Of a DNA stretch of 53,078 nucleotides, positions 7,643-16,597 are shown piece by piece. Source of the DNA: Oscillospiraceae bacterium (GTDB taxonomy: Bacteria > Bacillota > Clostridia > Oscillospirales > JAAYXM01); the NCBI GenBank assembly GCA_017559985.1, contig JAFYPW010000022.1, positions 1 through 53,078 of the forward strand, given 5' to 3'. The position numbers were made by a program, and so were the translations under genes. The notes under the pieces were generated by a model that saw nothing but the letters and a program-made list of their open reading frames with translations, was not told the origin of the DNA and searched no databases. The first letter of the stretch is position 1. Each line of letters starts with the position of its first letter.

Positions 7643-9001
7643 ATGGAATTAATAAGCCTGATAAACGCAAAAATAAATGGCATTGTATGGGGACCGATAA
7701 TGCTTACTCTGCTTATCGGAACGGGTTTGTTCCTGTCTGTGAGAACGGGTTTCTTGCAGTTCCGCAAATTCGGATATATGCTTAAAAACACAATATTGGG
7801 TGTGTTTTCGAAAAACCAGCACGAAAAAGATACGTTCGGCGTAAGTCCTTTCCAGGCGGTTGCAACTGCAATGGCGGGAACTATCGGCACAGGAAGCATA
7901 GCAGGTCTTGCAACGGCCATTGTTTCAGGTGGCCCGGGCGCGGTATTCTGGATGTGGGTAAGCGCTCTTCTCGGAATGGTGACGAAATATTCCGAAATTA
8001 TTCTTTCGCTTAAATACAGAGAGAAGAATGCAGACGGCAGATGGGTTGGCGGACCGATGTATTACATCAAAAACGGTCTCAATCTCAAATGGCTTGCTGG
8101 AATCTTTGCTGTGTTTGCGATGATAGCATGTCTTGGCACAGGTAATGCAACTCAGTCAAATTCGATAGCAATTGCCCTTGAAAGTACAGCAGGAATAAAG
8201 CCTGTTATAACGGGTGTGGTTCTCACGATTATTGTTGCGGCAGTAATTCTTGGCGGAATGAAGCGCATTGCATCTGTTAACGAAAAACTCGTTCCGTTTA
8301 TGGCTGTGTTCTTTGTTGTGTGTGCAGCTGCCGCGTTGATAATCAATGTGCGTCAGATTCCACAGGCTTTTGCTCTTATCTTCCGTGAAGCATTCAATTT
8401 CAAGGCTGCTTTTGGCGGTGTTGCGGGTTACGGAATTATGCGCGCTATGCAGTTTGGATTTTCACGCGGTGTTTTCTCAAACGAAGCAGGTCTTGGTAGT
8501 GCACCGATTGCTCACGCTGCATCGAGTGCGAAGGACCCCGTCCGTCAGGGCTTCTGGGGGATGTTTGAGGTGTTCTTCACAAGCATCGTCATCTGCACCG
8601 CATCCGCTCTTGTTATTCTTACAACGGATTTCTGGCAGACAGGAGAGTTTCAGGGTGCGGCACTCTCTATCGTGTCGTTCAATAAGATAATACCTGGCTT
8701 TGGCGGTATCATCGTAACGCTTTCAACAATTTTCTTCGCGCTTTCAACGGTTCTCGGTTGGGCGTATTACGGAGAGGTTTGCATAGAGTTCCTTTCCGGT
8801 AATTCAAAACGTGCCGTTCTTATTTACAGATATATCTATGTGGCATTTGTTTTCATCGGTGCAATAGGTGATCTTGACCTCATCTGGAGTATATCCGAAA
8901 CGATGAACGGCCTTATGGCAATCCCAAACCTTGTCGGTATAATCGGTTTGTGCAAGATAGTAAGTTCTGCGACGAAAGAACATTTCGAAAGATTGCAGTA
9001 A
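7643..9001 (+). CDS. Alanine/glycine:cation symporter (AGCS family)
   Basis: A 452-residue sodium-coupled amino-acid importer with about eleven membrane segments. Family signatures are present: GTGLFLSVRTGFLQFRKF near the start, the GTIGTGSIAGLATAI loop, WMWVSALLGMVTKYSE, and FSRGVFSNEAGLGSAPIAHA. Length fits the family (440-490). A ribosome site (GGGGGA) precedes ATG 7643. It is probably in one operon with the Lrp regulator upstream, and a bidirectional terminator follows. Specificity (alanine, glycine, or D-alanine) is not determined. Confidence 0.93.
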   Translation: MELISLINAKINGIVWGPIMLTLLIGTGLFLSVRTGFLQFRKFGYMLKNTILGVFSKNQHEKDTFGVSPFQAVATAMAGTIGTGSIAGLATAIVSGGPGAVFWMWVSALLGMVTKYSEIILSLKYREKNADGRWVGGPMYYIKNGLNLKWLAGIFAVFAMIACLGTGNATQSNSIAIALESTAGIKPVITGVVLTIIVAAVILGGMKRIASVNEKLVPFMAVFFVVCAAAALIINVRQIPQAFALIFREAFNFKAAFGGVAGYGIMRAMQFGFSRGVFSNEAGLGSAPIAHAASSAKDPVRQGFWGMFEVFFTSIVICTASALVILTTDFWQTGEFQGAALSIVSFNKIIPGFGGIIVTLSTIFFALSTVLGWAYYGEVCIEFLSGNSKRAVLIYRYIYVAFVFIGAIGDLDLIWSISETMNGLMAIPNLVGIIGLCKIVSSATKEHFERLQ

Positions 9002-9012
9002 TCAGCAGATAC

Positions 9013-9055
9013 AAAAAGACAATCTCGACGTAAACACGTTGAGCTTGTCTTTTTT
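9013..9055 (+). terminator. Bidirectional terminator between convergent genes
   Basis: AAAAAGACAA and CTCGACGT pair with ACGTTGAG and TTGTCTTTTT around AAAC, giving A- and T-runs on both sides. It serves the symporter gene and the convergent EamA gene. Confidence 0.85.
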
Positions 9056-9057
9056 AT

Positions 9058-9912
9058 TTATCTGAATATGAGCGGGATTATCGCACCGAGGATAACAATT
9101 GCGGCGCACATAAGCTTGTAAAGAATGTTTTTCTCTTTAAAAATAAGCCAGCCTGAAAGGACTGAAACAATCACGGAAGACTGTTTTATGAGTGTCATAA
9201 GCGTGACCTGACTCTGTGGTGCTGCGTTTGCCCGGAAGATGAGAAGATCCCCGACGATAAGCGAAACACTCATCAAAGGAATCCAATAGTTTGTTCTGAT
9301 CGTCTTAAATGATATTTTTTCCTTGCGGAGCAGAAGTGCTGCGCCGTATATTGCCGACAAAAAGAACATAAACCAGAACTGCAACTGAGCCGGCTCTATG
9401 CTTCTCATAATAACTTTATCAAGTATTCCGGAAAGGGCATTGAAAAGGCAGTTGAGCAAAACGGCAATAACAGCGAAGAGGTTGGTTTTGGCTGAAGTAG
9501 AATTCTTTTTCAGATTGACGAGGAGCAAACCGGTTATTACGAGGACGACGCCGATAAGCTTTGGAAGTGTGAAGTCCTCTCTCAGTAAAATAACACCGAA
9601 AGCAGTTGAAAAAATCATTCTTCCGAGGTCCAAAACACTGTAAAGGCTGACGGACATCTGTTTCAGCGCGAGTAAGGAAAAAATCCAGGCCGTGCCGCAC
9701 AGGGCCGCTTTCACGAAGGCAGAGAAGATGTAAATTCCGTCAATTTCAAGAGCTGATTTAGTAAAAGGAAGAGTCATTAAAAAACCGATGAATGTATAAA
9801 GGAAAAGAATTTCATTCGCGGCAGACTTTTTGAGTGCTGCTTTTTTCATACACTCTCTTCCACCCTTTAAAAGGGCATATATAACGACCAAAAAAATCCA
9901 GATGTTCTCCAT
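9058..9912 (-). CDS. EamA/DMT-family transporter
   Basis: A 284-residue inner-membrane protein with about ten membrane segments in two EamA repeats (first ends GLLLVNLKKNS, second begins NLFAVIAVLLNCLFNALSG). A lysine- and arginine-rich loop near residue 20 (GGRECMKKAALKK) matches the positive-inside rule. Start ATG 9912 has GGAGAG upstream. It stands alone between a shared terminator and an intergenic region, with no functional partner nearby. The exported substrate is unknown. Confidence 0.85.
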   Translation of the reverse strand: MENIWIFLVVIYALLKGGRECMKKAALKKSAANEILFLYTFIGFLMTLPFTKSALEIDGIYIFSAFVKAALCGTAWIFSLLALKQMSVSLYSVLDLGRMIFSTAFGVILLREDFTLPKLIGVVLVITGLLLVNLKKNSTSAKTNLFAVIAVLLNCLFNALSGILDKVIMRSIEPAQLQFWFMFFLSAIYGAALLLRKEKISFKTIRTNYWIPLMSVSLIVGDLLIFRANAAPQSQVTLMTLIKQSSVIVSVLSGWLIFKEKNILYKLMCAAIVILGAIIPLIFR

Positions 9913-10052
9913 TTGCTTTTTCTCTCCATATGTTCAATAAGTGAATTTTACTACTTTCCGGAGAGAAAATCAAGGCATTGAAACGTGCGTTCTGATGTTT
10001 TTTTTATTATGGGGCATAATACATAGAAGCTATTTAAAAAGGAAGAGATGAA

Positions 10053-11375
10053 ATGAGTTCAATATGGTCAGATTTGGAGTTTGAGGCGAAGCACAAGGTT
10101 CTGGATGGAGATATAAAAACCGATGTTCTTGTTATTGGCGGCGGAATTGCCGGCATACTTTGTGCATATTTTCTCAAAGAGAACGGGGTTGAATGTATGC
10201 TTGTGGAGGCGAAGAAACTTTGCAGCGGAATAACAAAGGACACAACGGCAAAAATCACACTGCAACACGGTTTGTTTTATGATAAAATGCTTCGACGTGA
10301 CGGAGTGGAAAAAACGCGGCTCTATGCAAAGGCGCAGCTTGAAGCCATTGAAAGATATAAAATGCTGTGTAAAGAGATTCCCTGTGGGTATGAGGAGAAA
10401 GATTCATATGTTTTTTCGCGTTCAGACAGAGAGAAAATTGAGCGGGAGACGGCGGCGCTTGAAAAAATCGGCGTTAAGGCTGAGCTTCTTGAAAGGGTGG
10501 ATCTGCCGATTTCGGTTGTTGGTGCGGTACGAGTGAAAAATCAGGCTCAGTTTCACCCTTTGAAATTCTTGTATGGAATCGCTGAAAACCTTCCGGTCTA
10601 TGAGAATACAAAGGTTGTTGAACTGCGTAATGGCGTGGCAATTACAAACTGCGGCAAAATCTTTTGTGAAAAAATCATTGTTGCAACACATTTCCCGTTC
10701 GTGAATATGCACGGATTCTACTTTCTGAAAATGTATCAACACAGGTCATATGTTCTGGCACTTGAAAATGCAGATGCTGTTGACGGTATGTATGTAGATG
10801 AAGATATAAAAGGAATGTCGTTTAGGATGTACGATGGAAAACTTCTTCTGGGTGGGGGCGGGCACAGAACCGGAAAGAACGGGGGAAACTGGGAAGAACT
10901 CCGGAAGTTTGCAAACAGAAAATACCCTCAGGCAAAAGAGATTACGGCGTGGGCAACGCAGGACTGTATTACGCTTGACGGAATTCCGTATATAGGTAAA
11001 TATTCTTCTGCAACGCCCGGGCTTTATGTCATTACCGGGTTTAATAAATGGGGGATGACCTCGGCAATGGCAGGTGCGTTGCTCCTGGCGGATCTTGTGG
11101 TTGGGGAGCAGAATGACTTTACAGATTTGTTTTCTCCGTCGGGAAGGCTTCTGCATCCTCAATTTGTGAAAAATGCAGCAGAGGCGGCGTTGGGGCTTAT
11201 AAAGCCTACGGCTCCGCGTTGCCCGCATATGGGATGCGCTTTGACATATAATAAGCAGGAGCATAGCTGGGACTGTTCGTGCCACGGGTCCCGGTTTTCG
11301 TCGGCAGGTGAGCTGATAGACAACCCTGCCACTGACGATGATTTCTCGATAAAAGAAAAAAATAAAAGAAAGTGA
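10053..11375 (+). CDS. FAD-dependent oxidoreductase with C-terminal Rieske domain
   Basis: A 440-residue two-part enzyme of the YhfW type. Residues 20-370 are a DAO-type flavoprotein: VLVIGGGIAGILCAYFL binds the FAD ADP moiety, and GLYVITGFNKWGMTSAMAGA is the C-terminal flavin contact. Residues 385-430 are a Rieske 2Fe-2S domain: CPHMGC (Cys390, His392) and CSCHGS (Cys408, His411) supply the cluster ligands, and Cys395/Cys410 could form the usual disulfide. Electrons probably pass between substrate, flavin and the cluster; the substrate is unknown. The gene is followed 12 bases later by a helical-bundle protein, likely in the same operon. Confidence 0.9.
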   Translation: MSSIWSDLEFEAKHKVLDGDIKTDVLVIGGGIAGILCAYFLKENGVECMLVEAKKLCSGITKDTTAKITLQHGLFYDKMLRRDGVEKTRLYAKAQLEAIERYKMLCKEIPCGYEEKDSYVFSRSDREKIERETAALEKIGVKAELLERVDLPISVVGAVRVKNQAQFHPLKFLYGIAENLPVYENTKVVELRNGVAITNCGKIFCEKIIVATHFPFVNMHGFYFLKMYQHRSYVLALENADAVDGMYVDEDIKGMSFRMYDGKLLLGGGGHRTGKNGGNWEELRKFANRKYPQAKEITAWATQDCITLDGIPYIGKYSSATPGLYVITGFNKWGMTSAMAGALLLADLVVGEQNDFTDLFSPSGRLLHPQFVKNAAEAALGLIKPTAPRCPHMGCALTYNKQEHSWDCSCHGSRFSSAGELIDNPATDDDFSIKEKNKRK

Positions 11376-11387
11376 AGGGATTTTTGT

Positions 11388-11822
11388 ATGATTGAGAAGG
11401 ACACGATAAAGCTTTTGCGCGAATGTGATGCGGGCGTTAAGATGGGCATATCGTCTATTGAAGACGTTATGGATAATGTAAAGAACAGCCAGCTGAAACA
11501 GGAGCTGAAAAATTGCAGGGATGAACACGAAAAGATAGATTCTGAAATCCGCAAATCGCTCGAAAGATATAAAGATGACGGAAAAGAGCCTGCGGCTATG
11601 GCAAAGGGGATGTCGTGGCTTAAAACAAATATGAAACTTGCGATGAGTGAGTCTGATGAAACGATTGCAGACCTGATAACAGATGGATGCAATATGGGCG
11701 TAAAATCTCTTAATAAATATTTAAATAAGTATAAAGCGGCAGACGAAAACTCAAAGGATATAACAAAACGCCTCATAAAACTTGAAGATTCACTTGCAAA
11801 AGACATGCGCGAATTTTTGTAA
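11388..11822 (+). CDS. Conserved ferritin-like helical-bundle protein
   Basis: A 144-residue, entirely helical, charged protein without signal peptide or membrane segment. Its layout suggests a four-helix bundle like DUF2383/ferritin-like proteins: a first helix with ECDAGVKMGISSIEDVM, a second with CRDEHEKIDSEIRKSLERY, then AKGMSWLKTNMKLAM and DGCNMGVKSLNKYLNKYKA. Glu/His pairs (DEHEK) might bind metal but I cannot align a complete ferritin site. I recall similar proteins in many Clostridia listed as hypothetical. Pairing with the Rieske flavoprotein hints at a redox or stress role, which is inference only. Confidence 0.7.
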   Translation: MIEKDTIKLLRECDAGVKMGISSIEDVMDNVKNSQLKQELKNCRDEHEKIDSEIRKSLERYKDDGKEPAAMAKGMSWLKTNMKLAMSESDETIADLITDGCNMGVKSLNKYLNKYKAADENSKDITKRLIKLEDSLAKDMREFL

Positions 11823-11868
11823 AAGTCAGATATACAAGCTTTTATGTTTTGTAAAAAAATGTAAAAGC

Positions 11869-11897
11869 TTGTAATTTTATGAAGAATATGTTATGAT
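11869..11897 (+). promoter_or_regulatory. Predicted SigA promoter of the purine operon
   Basis: TTGTAA (11869-11874), 17 bases, TATGAT (11892-11897). The leader is only about 30 bases, so there is no room for a purine riboswitch. Confidence 0.65.
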
Positions 11898-11932
11898 ATT
11901 GTTAACAAATTCTGAAAGGGGATTTATTAACA

Positions 11933-13288
11933 ATGGGCAAACTTGAAAAATTCTTCAAAATCAAAGAACGCGGAAGCAGCGTTCGCACAGAGATTATTGC
12001 CGGTGTAACAACATTCCTTGCAATGGCATACATCCTGGCAGTTAATCCTAACTACATGGCAGCTGCGGGTATTCCCGTAGGCGCAGCGTTCTCTGCAACA
12101 GCTATTTCAGCAGCAATCGCAACACTTTGCATGGCATTCTTTGCAAACTATCCGGTAGCACTTGCATCCGGCATGGGCCTCAACGCATTTTTCGCTTTCA
12201 CAGTTTGCGGAACAATGGGATACTCCTATAAGGTTGCATTGACAGCAATCCTCATTGAAGGTATCATCTTTATGATTCTTTCGCTCTTCAAGTTCCGTGA
12301 AGCTCTCGTTAACAAGATTCCGAACAACCTCAAATTTGGTATCACAGCAGGTATCGGTCTCTTTATCACGATTATCGCTCTTCTCAACGCTCAGATCGTT
12401 GTAGCAAGTCCGGCAACAACGGTTGCTCTCGGCAACCTTGCAGCTCCCGGTGTTGTTCTTGCTCTTGCAGGTCTTCTCATCATCGGTATTCTTCAGCACT
12501 TCAAGGTTCCGGGTGGAATTCTTCTCGGTATCATCATCACATGGGTTCTCGGCATCGTTGCAGAGCTTATCGGATGGTATGTTCCGAATCCGGACGCAGG
12601 TGTATTCTCGGTTATCCCGAATTTCACAACGGCAGCATACTCCGCACCGCTCTTCTGCGATTTTGACTTCGGCTTCATTCTTAAAAATGCTCCGGCATTT
12701 ATCCTTGTTACATTCACATTCCTGTACACAGATATTTTTGACACAGTTGGAACTCTTATCGGCGTAGCTTCCAAGGGCGAGCTTCTCGACGAAGAAGGCA
12801 AGCTTCCGAAGGCAGGCGGCGCTCTTATGGCAGACGCTGTTGGTACGGTAGTTGGTGCAGTTCTTGGTACATCAACAGTTACAAGCTATGTTGAGTCCAG
12901 CGCAGGTGTTGCAGCAGGCGGTAAGACAGGTCTTGCTTCTGTCGTTACAGCAATCCTCTTCCTCGTATCTCTCGTTCTTGCTCCGATATTCACAGCTATT
13001 CCGGGTTTTGCAACAACACCGGCTATGCTTTATGTTGGTCTCTTGATGCTTTCTGCTGTCAAGAAGGTTGACTTTGACGGCGATGCAGCTGATGTTATCG
13101 GTGCATTCCTTGCAATCGTTATGATGCCGCTTACATACTCTATCGCAAACGGCATTATGTTCGGTATGCTCGCATGGGTTATCCTCAAGGTCTTCACAGG
13201 TAAAATCAAGGAAATCAGCAGCGTTATGTGGATTTCCGTTGCTTTGTTTGTTGCATACATCGTATTAAAGGTTATGGGTCTTGCATAA
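11933..13288 (+). CDS. NCS2-family purine (adenine/guanine/hypoxanthine) permease
   Basis: A 451-residue membrane transporter of the AzgA/PbuG branch of NCS2. Diagnostic blocks are MGKLEKFFKIKERGSSVRTEI, GVTTFLAMAYILAVNP, LASGMGLNAFFAFTV, YTDIFDTVGTLIGVA and YVESSAGVAAGGKTGL. It should take up purine bases by proton symport. AAAGGGG precedes the ATG. The gene has a strong codon preference (GCA, CTC, AAG), noticeably different from its neighbours and suggesting high expression. A phosphoribosyltransferase follows 37 bases later and would trap the base as a nucleotide. Confidence 0.93.
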   Translation: MGKLEKFFKIKERGSSVRTEIIAGVTTFLAMAYILAVNPNYMAAAGIPVGAAFSATAISAAIATLCMAFFANYPVALASGMGLNAFFAFTVCGTMGYSYKVALTAILIEGIIFMILSLFKFREALVNKIPNNLKFGITAGIGLFITIIALLNAQIVVASPATTVALGNLAAPGVVLALAGLLIIGILQHFKVPGGILLGIIITWVLGIVAELIGWYVPNPDAGVFSVIPNFTTAAYSAPLFCDFDFGFILKNAPAFILVTFTFLYTDIFDTVGTLIGVASKGELLDEEGKLPKAGGALMADAVGTVVGAVLGTSTVTSYVESSAGVAAGGKTGLASVVTAILFLVSLVLAPIFTAIPGFATTPAMLYVGLLMLSAVKKVDFDGDAADVIGAFLAIVMMPLTYSIANGIMFGMLAWVILKVFTGKIKEISSVMWISVALFVAYIVLKVMGLA

Positions 13289-13325
13289 GTTTTAGTGAAT
13301 ATTTTTAAAGGAGTCATTCGCTGAA

Positions 13326-13886
13326 ATGGATAAAAATTATACCATCGAAATAGCGGGAATCAAACGTGATTTGCCGCTCTGTAAGCTCAATGACAATCTC
13401 TACATTGCCGCGTTCATTATGTTTGGCGATGTTGAGCTTACAAAAAAATGTGCAGAAGCACTGCTTGCTGTCGCTCCCGAGTATGACGTTCTGATAACGG
13501 CAGAATCAAAGGGGATTCCGCTTTTATATGAGATGGCGCGCCAGGCGGGGAATAACTACTATATTGTTGCCCGCAAAGGCCCCAAGCTATATATGAAAGA
13601 TGTCATAACAACGCAGGTTGATTCAATCACAACAGATCACGTCCAGACACTTTGTCTCGGCTCTGATGATGCAGAGGCAATGCGCGGTAAGCGCGTTCTC
13701 GTTGTGGATGATGTTATCAGCACCGGAGAATCTCTCGCGGCGCTTGAAACACTTATCAATCAGGTTGGTGGAAACATCGTAGGAAAGATGACGGTTTTGG
13801 CAGAAGGCGATGCAATAGAAAGAAAAGATATCACATATCTTGCACCGCTTCCACTTTTCGATGGGGAAGGCAATCCTATAAAATGA
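13326..13886 (+). CDS. Purine phosphoribosyltransferase-family protein
   Basis: A 186-residue type I phosphoribosyltransferase. The PRPP-binding loop is VLVVDDVISTGES, near residue 124; the pyrophosphate loop is probably LITAESKGIPL near residue 58, similar in layout to adenine phosphoribosyltransferase. It would convert a purine base and PRPP to the nucleoside monophosphate. The operon with the NCS2 permease supports purine salvage. It is not close enough to Apt or Xpt for me to name the base, so I give no symbol. Confidence 0.85.
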   Translation: MDKNYTIEIAGIKRDLPLCKLNDNLYIAAFIMFGDVELTKKCAEALLAVAPEYDVLITAESKGIPLLYEMARQAGNNYYIVARKGPKLYMKDVITTQVDSITTDHVQTLCLGSDDAEAMRGKRVLVVDDVISTGESLAALETLINQVGGNIVGKMTVLAEGDAIERKDITYLAPLPLFDGEGNPIK

Positions 13887-13892
13887 CAAAAA

Positions 13893-13932
13893 GAGAGACA
13901 ATCCGGGTTTCCCGGATTGTCTTTTTCTTTTT
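13893..13932 (+). terminator. Intrinsic terminator of the purine operon
   Basis: GACAATCCGGG pairs with CCCGGATTGTC around TTT, followed by TTTTTCTTTTT. Confidence 0.88.
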
Positions 13933-14055
13933 GCAGTGGTATAATGATTTCATCGTAGAGAAAGACATATCGTTTTTTCGATAGTGAAAATATCAGGTAA
14001 ACGAAGATTCCATATCGACAAAATCGAATAATACCGAAAAGGGGAATGATATACA

Positions 14056-14763
14056 ATGATTAATTATGCTCACAGAGGGGCGAGCGAATATGCGCCCGAG
14101 AACACACTCTCGTCGTTCTATCTTGGTCTTCTTCAAGGTGCAAACGGAATAGAAACAGATGTTCGGAGAACAAAGGACGGTTGCCTCGTGCTCTTTCACG
14201 ATGATACACTCAACAGAGTTTCTGATGGCGAAGGCCGGGTTTCTGATTGTACTCTGGAGGAACTTAAAACTCTTGAAATACGCGGTAATGCAACGTGTGG
14301 TTTTTACGACAGAATTCTTACTCTTCGTGAATTTTTAGAAAAGTTTTCGAAATATAAAATCAGTTTTGCCATAGAGCTTAAAGGAGCGGGCGTTGAGGAA
14401 GATACGCTTTCTATGATTGAAGAGTTTGGCATTCTTGAAAGAACTACCTTCACAAGCTTTCAGTTTGCTTATATTAAAAAGATAAAAGAACTGAATCCGA
14501 AGGCGCGCGTGGGCTGGCTCACATTTGAAATAAATGATGAAAACATAAACGCATTATTGGATATAGGAGCTGAAGAAATTGCTCCGAATGCAGAAAATAT
14601 CAACGAAGGACTCGTCGAAAAATGCCGAAGGAAAAAACTTGGCGTGAGAGCGTGGGGAGTGTCTGATGTTTCTGTTATGAAGAGAATGTGTGAGCTTTCG
14701 GTGGACGGTATGACGGTTAATTTTCCCGATAAGCTGTTTTGTTATCTGAATCATCCGGATTAA
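14056..14763 (+). CDS. Glycerophosphodiester phosphodiesterase
   Basis: A 235-residue GDPD-family enzyme that cleaves glycerophosphodiesters to glycerol-3-phosphate and an alcohol. The metal and catalytic residues are visible: HRGASEYAPENT at residues 6-17, GIETDVRRTKDG with its Glu/Asp ligands, and LFHDDTLNR with the second catalytic His. It has no signal peptide, so it should act inside the cell. A ribosome site (GGGGAA) precedes ATG 14056. It begins a plus-strand run continuing into YgjV, a beta-lactamase-fold hydrolase, YbaK and AzlCD. Confidence 0.93.
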   Translation: MINYAHRGASEYAPENTLSSFYLGLLQGANGIETDVRRTKDGCLVLFHDDTLNRVSDGEGRVSDCTLEELKTLEIRGNATCGFYDRILTLREFLEKFSKYKISFAIELKGAGVEEDTLSMIEEFGILERTTFTSFQFAYIKKIKELNPKARVGWLTFEINDENINALLDIGAEEIAPNAENINEGLVEKCRRKKLGVRAWGVSDVSVMKRMCELSVDGMTVNFPDKLFCYLNHPD

Positions 14764-14822
14764 AAACAGAGCGTCTTGCTTGGGAGACAGAGTAGAGATA
14801 ACAAATTAAAGGAGAAACTATA

Positions 14823-15377
14823 ATGGAAACACTGTCATATGCATTAAGTCTTCTGGGACTTGCTGCTATGCTTACAGCATCGCTTATAAAAGGAAAACGT
14901 ATGGATGCCATTTTGCTCTTTGTGTTTTTGGGGAATATGCTGATTTCAACGAGCTATCTTGTGGGCGGTACGGGTATTAATGGTGCTGCTGCCGGATACC
15001 TTGGTTCGTTCCAGACCGTTGTAAACTATCTTTTTTTAAGAAAAGACAAACCCCTCCCAAAACGGCTTATAGTTCTGTTTTTCATTTCGTCAATACTGCT
15101 TAACGTATGGATCGCAAAAGGGTTCGATATTTTTGTTGCGTTGATTATGCTTGCCGGAGTAGCTTTTCTTATGGGTATCATTTCAAAGAACGGCGCAAAG
15201 TATCGTTTCTGGGCAATTTTAAACATTACCATATTCTGTATTTATGATATTGTTTCAGGTTCGTGGAATGTCCTTTTAACACACGGGTTTCAATTGCTTG
15301 TAACACTTGTCGGTGCGATAATACACGACAGGAAAAAGAAAAACAAAATGTCTGACGAGGTTTTGGCTGTTGAATAG
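14823..15377 (+). CDS. YgjV-family membrane protein
   Basis: A 184-residue membrane protein with about six segments that matches the YgjV family (inner-membrane proteins of unknown function). Blocks seen are ALSLLGLAAMLTASLIKGKR, GYLGSFQTVVNYLFLRK and the lysine-rich tail after the last membrane segment. AAGGAG lies just before ATG 14823. The beta-lactamase-fold gene follows 11 bases later, so the two are probably co-transcribed. I cannot infer a function. Confidence 0.75.
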   Translation: METLSYALSLLGLAAMLTASLIKGKRMDAILLFVFLGNMLISTSYLVGGTGINGAAAGYLGSFQTVVNYLFLRKDKPLPKRLIVLFFISSILLNVWIAKGFDIFVALIMLAGVAFLMGIISKNGAKYRFWAILNITIFCIYDIVSGSWNVLLTHGFQLLVTLVGAIIHDRKKKNKMSDEVLAVE

Positions 15378-15388
15378 GGGGACGAAAA

Positions 15389-16570
15389 ATGGATTTTACA
15401 AAGCTTAAAGAACTTATGCAACATTTTGTAGATGAAGAATATGCTCCGGGAAATACCATCAGGGTATGCATTGGAAATGAAGTGGTGTTTGATTATTCCT
15501 GCGGATATTCTAATATAAACAACAAAAAAGAAATGCGCGGAGACGAATTTTTTTATTTGTATTCATGCTCGAAAATAACAACTGTAACAGCAGCTTTGCA
15601 GCTTCTTGAAAAAGGTGTTTTTTCGCTTGACGATCCTTTGTACGAGTATATTCCCGAATACAGAAATATGTATATTCAAACGGAAAACGGAGATGCAGTC
15701 AAAGCAAAAAAAGATATAAAAATTATAAACCTCTTCAATATGACAGCCGGGCTTACATATAATGTTGATTCTTCGGGTATAAAAAAAGCGAGAGAACTCA
15801 CTTGCGGAAGAATGGACACAGATGTTGTTGTGAGAAAAATTGCAAGTGACCCACTTTCTTTTGAACCGGGCGAAAGGTTTCAGTACAGCCTGTGCCACGA
15901 TGTGCTTGCAGGACTTGTCTCAATTGTGTCAGGTATGAAGTTCCGTGATTATGTCAAAGAAAATATATTCAAGCCGTTGGGTATGAATTCTTCCGTGTAT
16001 CATATGACCGATGAAATCCGTTGGCGTATGGCTACACAGTACCAATATATATCTGAAAACAGTGATGAGGCGGTTGATATAGTGGAAGCCCAAAAAACGG
16101 GCAATGATAAAAAGGGAAGATATGAAGAGGTAGGCTTTAAAAACAGTCTTGTGCTGGGAGAAGAATACGACAGCGGCGGGGCTGGAATAATCTCAACAGT
16201 GGCAGACTATATGAAACTTGCAACAGCTCTTGCAAATCACGGTCTGGGACAGGACGGTGAACGGATATTGTCTGCTTCCACGGTGGATTTGATGAGAACC
16301 AACACTTTAAGCGAAACTCAGTTGGAACCATTCAATTGGAAACAACTGATCGGTTACGGATATGGCCTTGGTGTTCGCACGATGATGGACAAAGAAAAGA
16401 GCGGCTCGCTGAGCAGTATAGGCGAGTTTGGCTGGGGAGGAGCAGCGGGAGCCTCTGTTTATATCGACCCGGATATTAAGCTTTCTGCGGTTTATGCAAA
16501 GCACACATTGAATCCGCGGGAGGAATATTATCAGCCAAAAGTGAGAGATTGTATATATTCCTGCCTGTGA
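15389..16570 (+). CDS. Beta-lactamase-fold serine hydrolase
   Basis: A 393-residue class C beta-lactamase/esterase-like protein. The catalytic SxxK is S59-C-S-K62 in YLYSCSKITTV. The second motif is YSL (FQYSLCHDVLAGL) in place of YxN, and the third is WGGAAGAS in place of KTG/HTG, both usual in family VIII esterases and D-aminopeptidase-like relatives. No signal peptide is visible, so a cytoplasmic esterase or peptidase is more likely than an antibiotic-resistance enzyme. Substrate unknown. Confidence 0.88.
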   Translation: MDFTKLKELMQHFVDEEYAPGNTIRVCIGNEVVFDYSCGYSNINNKKEMRGDEFFYLYSCSKITTVTAALQLLEKGVFSLDDPLYEYIPEYRNMYIQTENGDAVKAKKDIKIINLFNMTAGLTYNVDSSGIKKARELTCGRMDTDVVVRKIASDPLSFEPGERFQYSLCHDVLAGLVSIVSGMKFRDYVKENIFKPLGMNSSVYHMTDEIRWRMATQYQYISENSDEAVDIVEAQKTGNDKKGRYEEVGFKNSLVLGEEYDSGGAGIISTVADYMKLATALANHGLGQDGERILSASTVDLMRTNTLSETQLEPFNWKQLIGYGYGLGVRTMMDKEKSGSLSSIGEFGWGGAAGASVYIDPDIKLSAVYAKHTLNPREEYYQPKVRDCIYSCL

Positions 16571-16597
16571 TGATTTGCAAAGAATTAAGGTGATTTT

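Noticed and set aside
10746..11528. 260-codon open frame on the minus strand
   Set aside because: Antisense to the Rieske flavoprotein, whose motifs are unambiguous; the frame's protein has no known pattern.
11823..11932. Purine riboswitch ahead of the purine permease
   Set aside because: The predicted start of transcription leaves about 30 bases, and none of the purine aptamer loop sequences are present.
15389..16570. Antibiotic beta-lactamase
   Set aside because: No signal peptide, and the YxN and KTG motifs are replaced by forms typical of esterases or peptidases.
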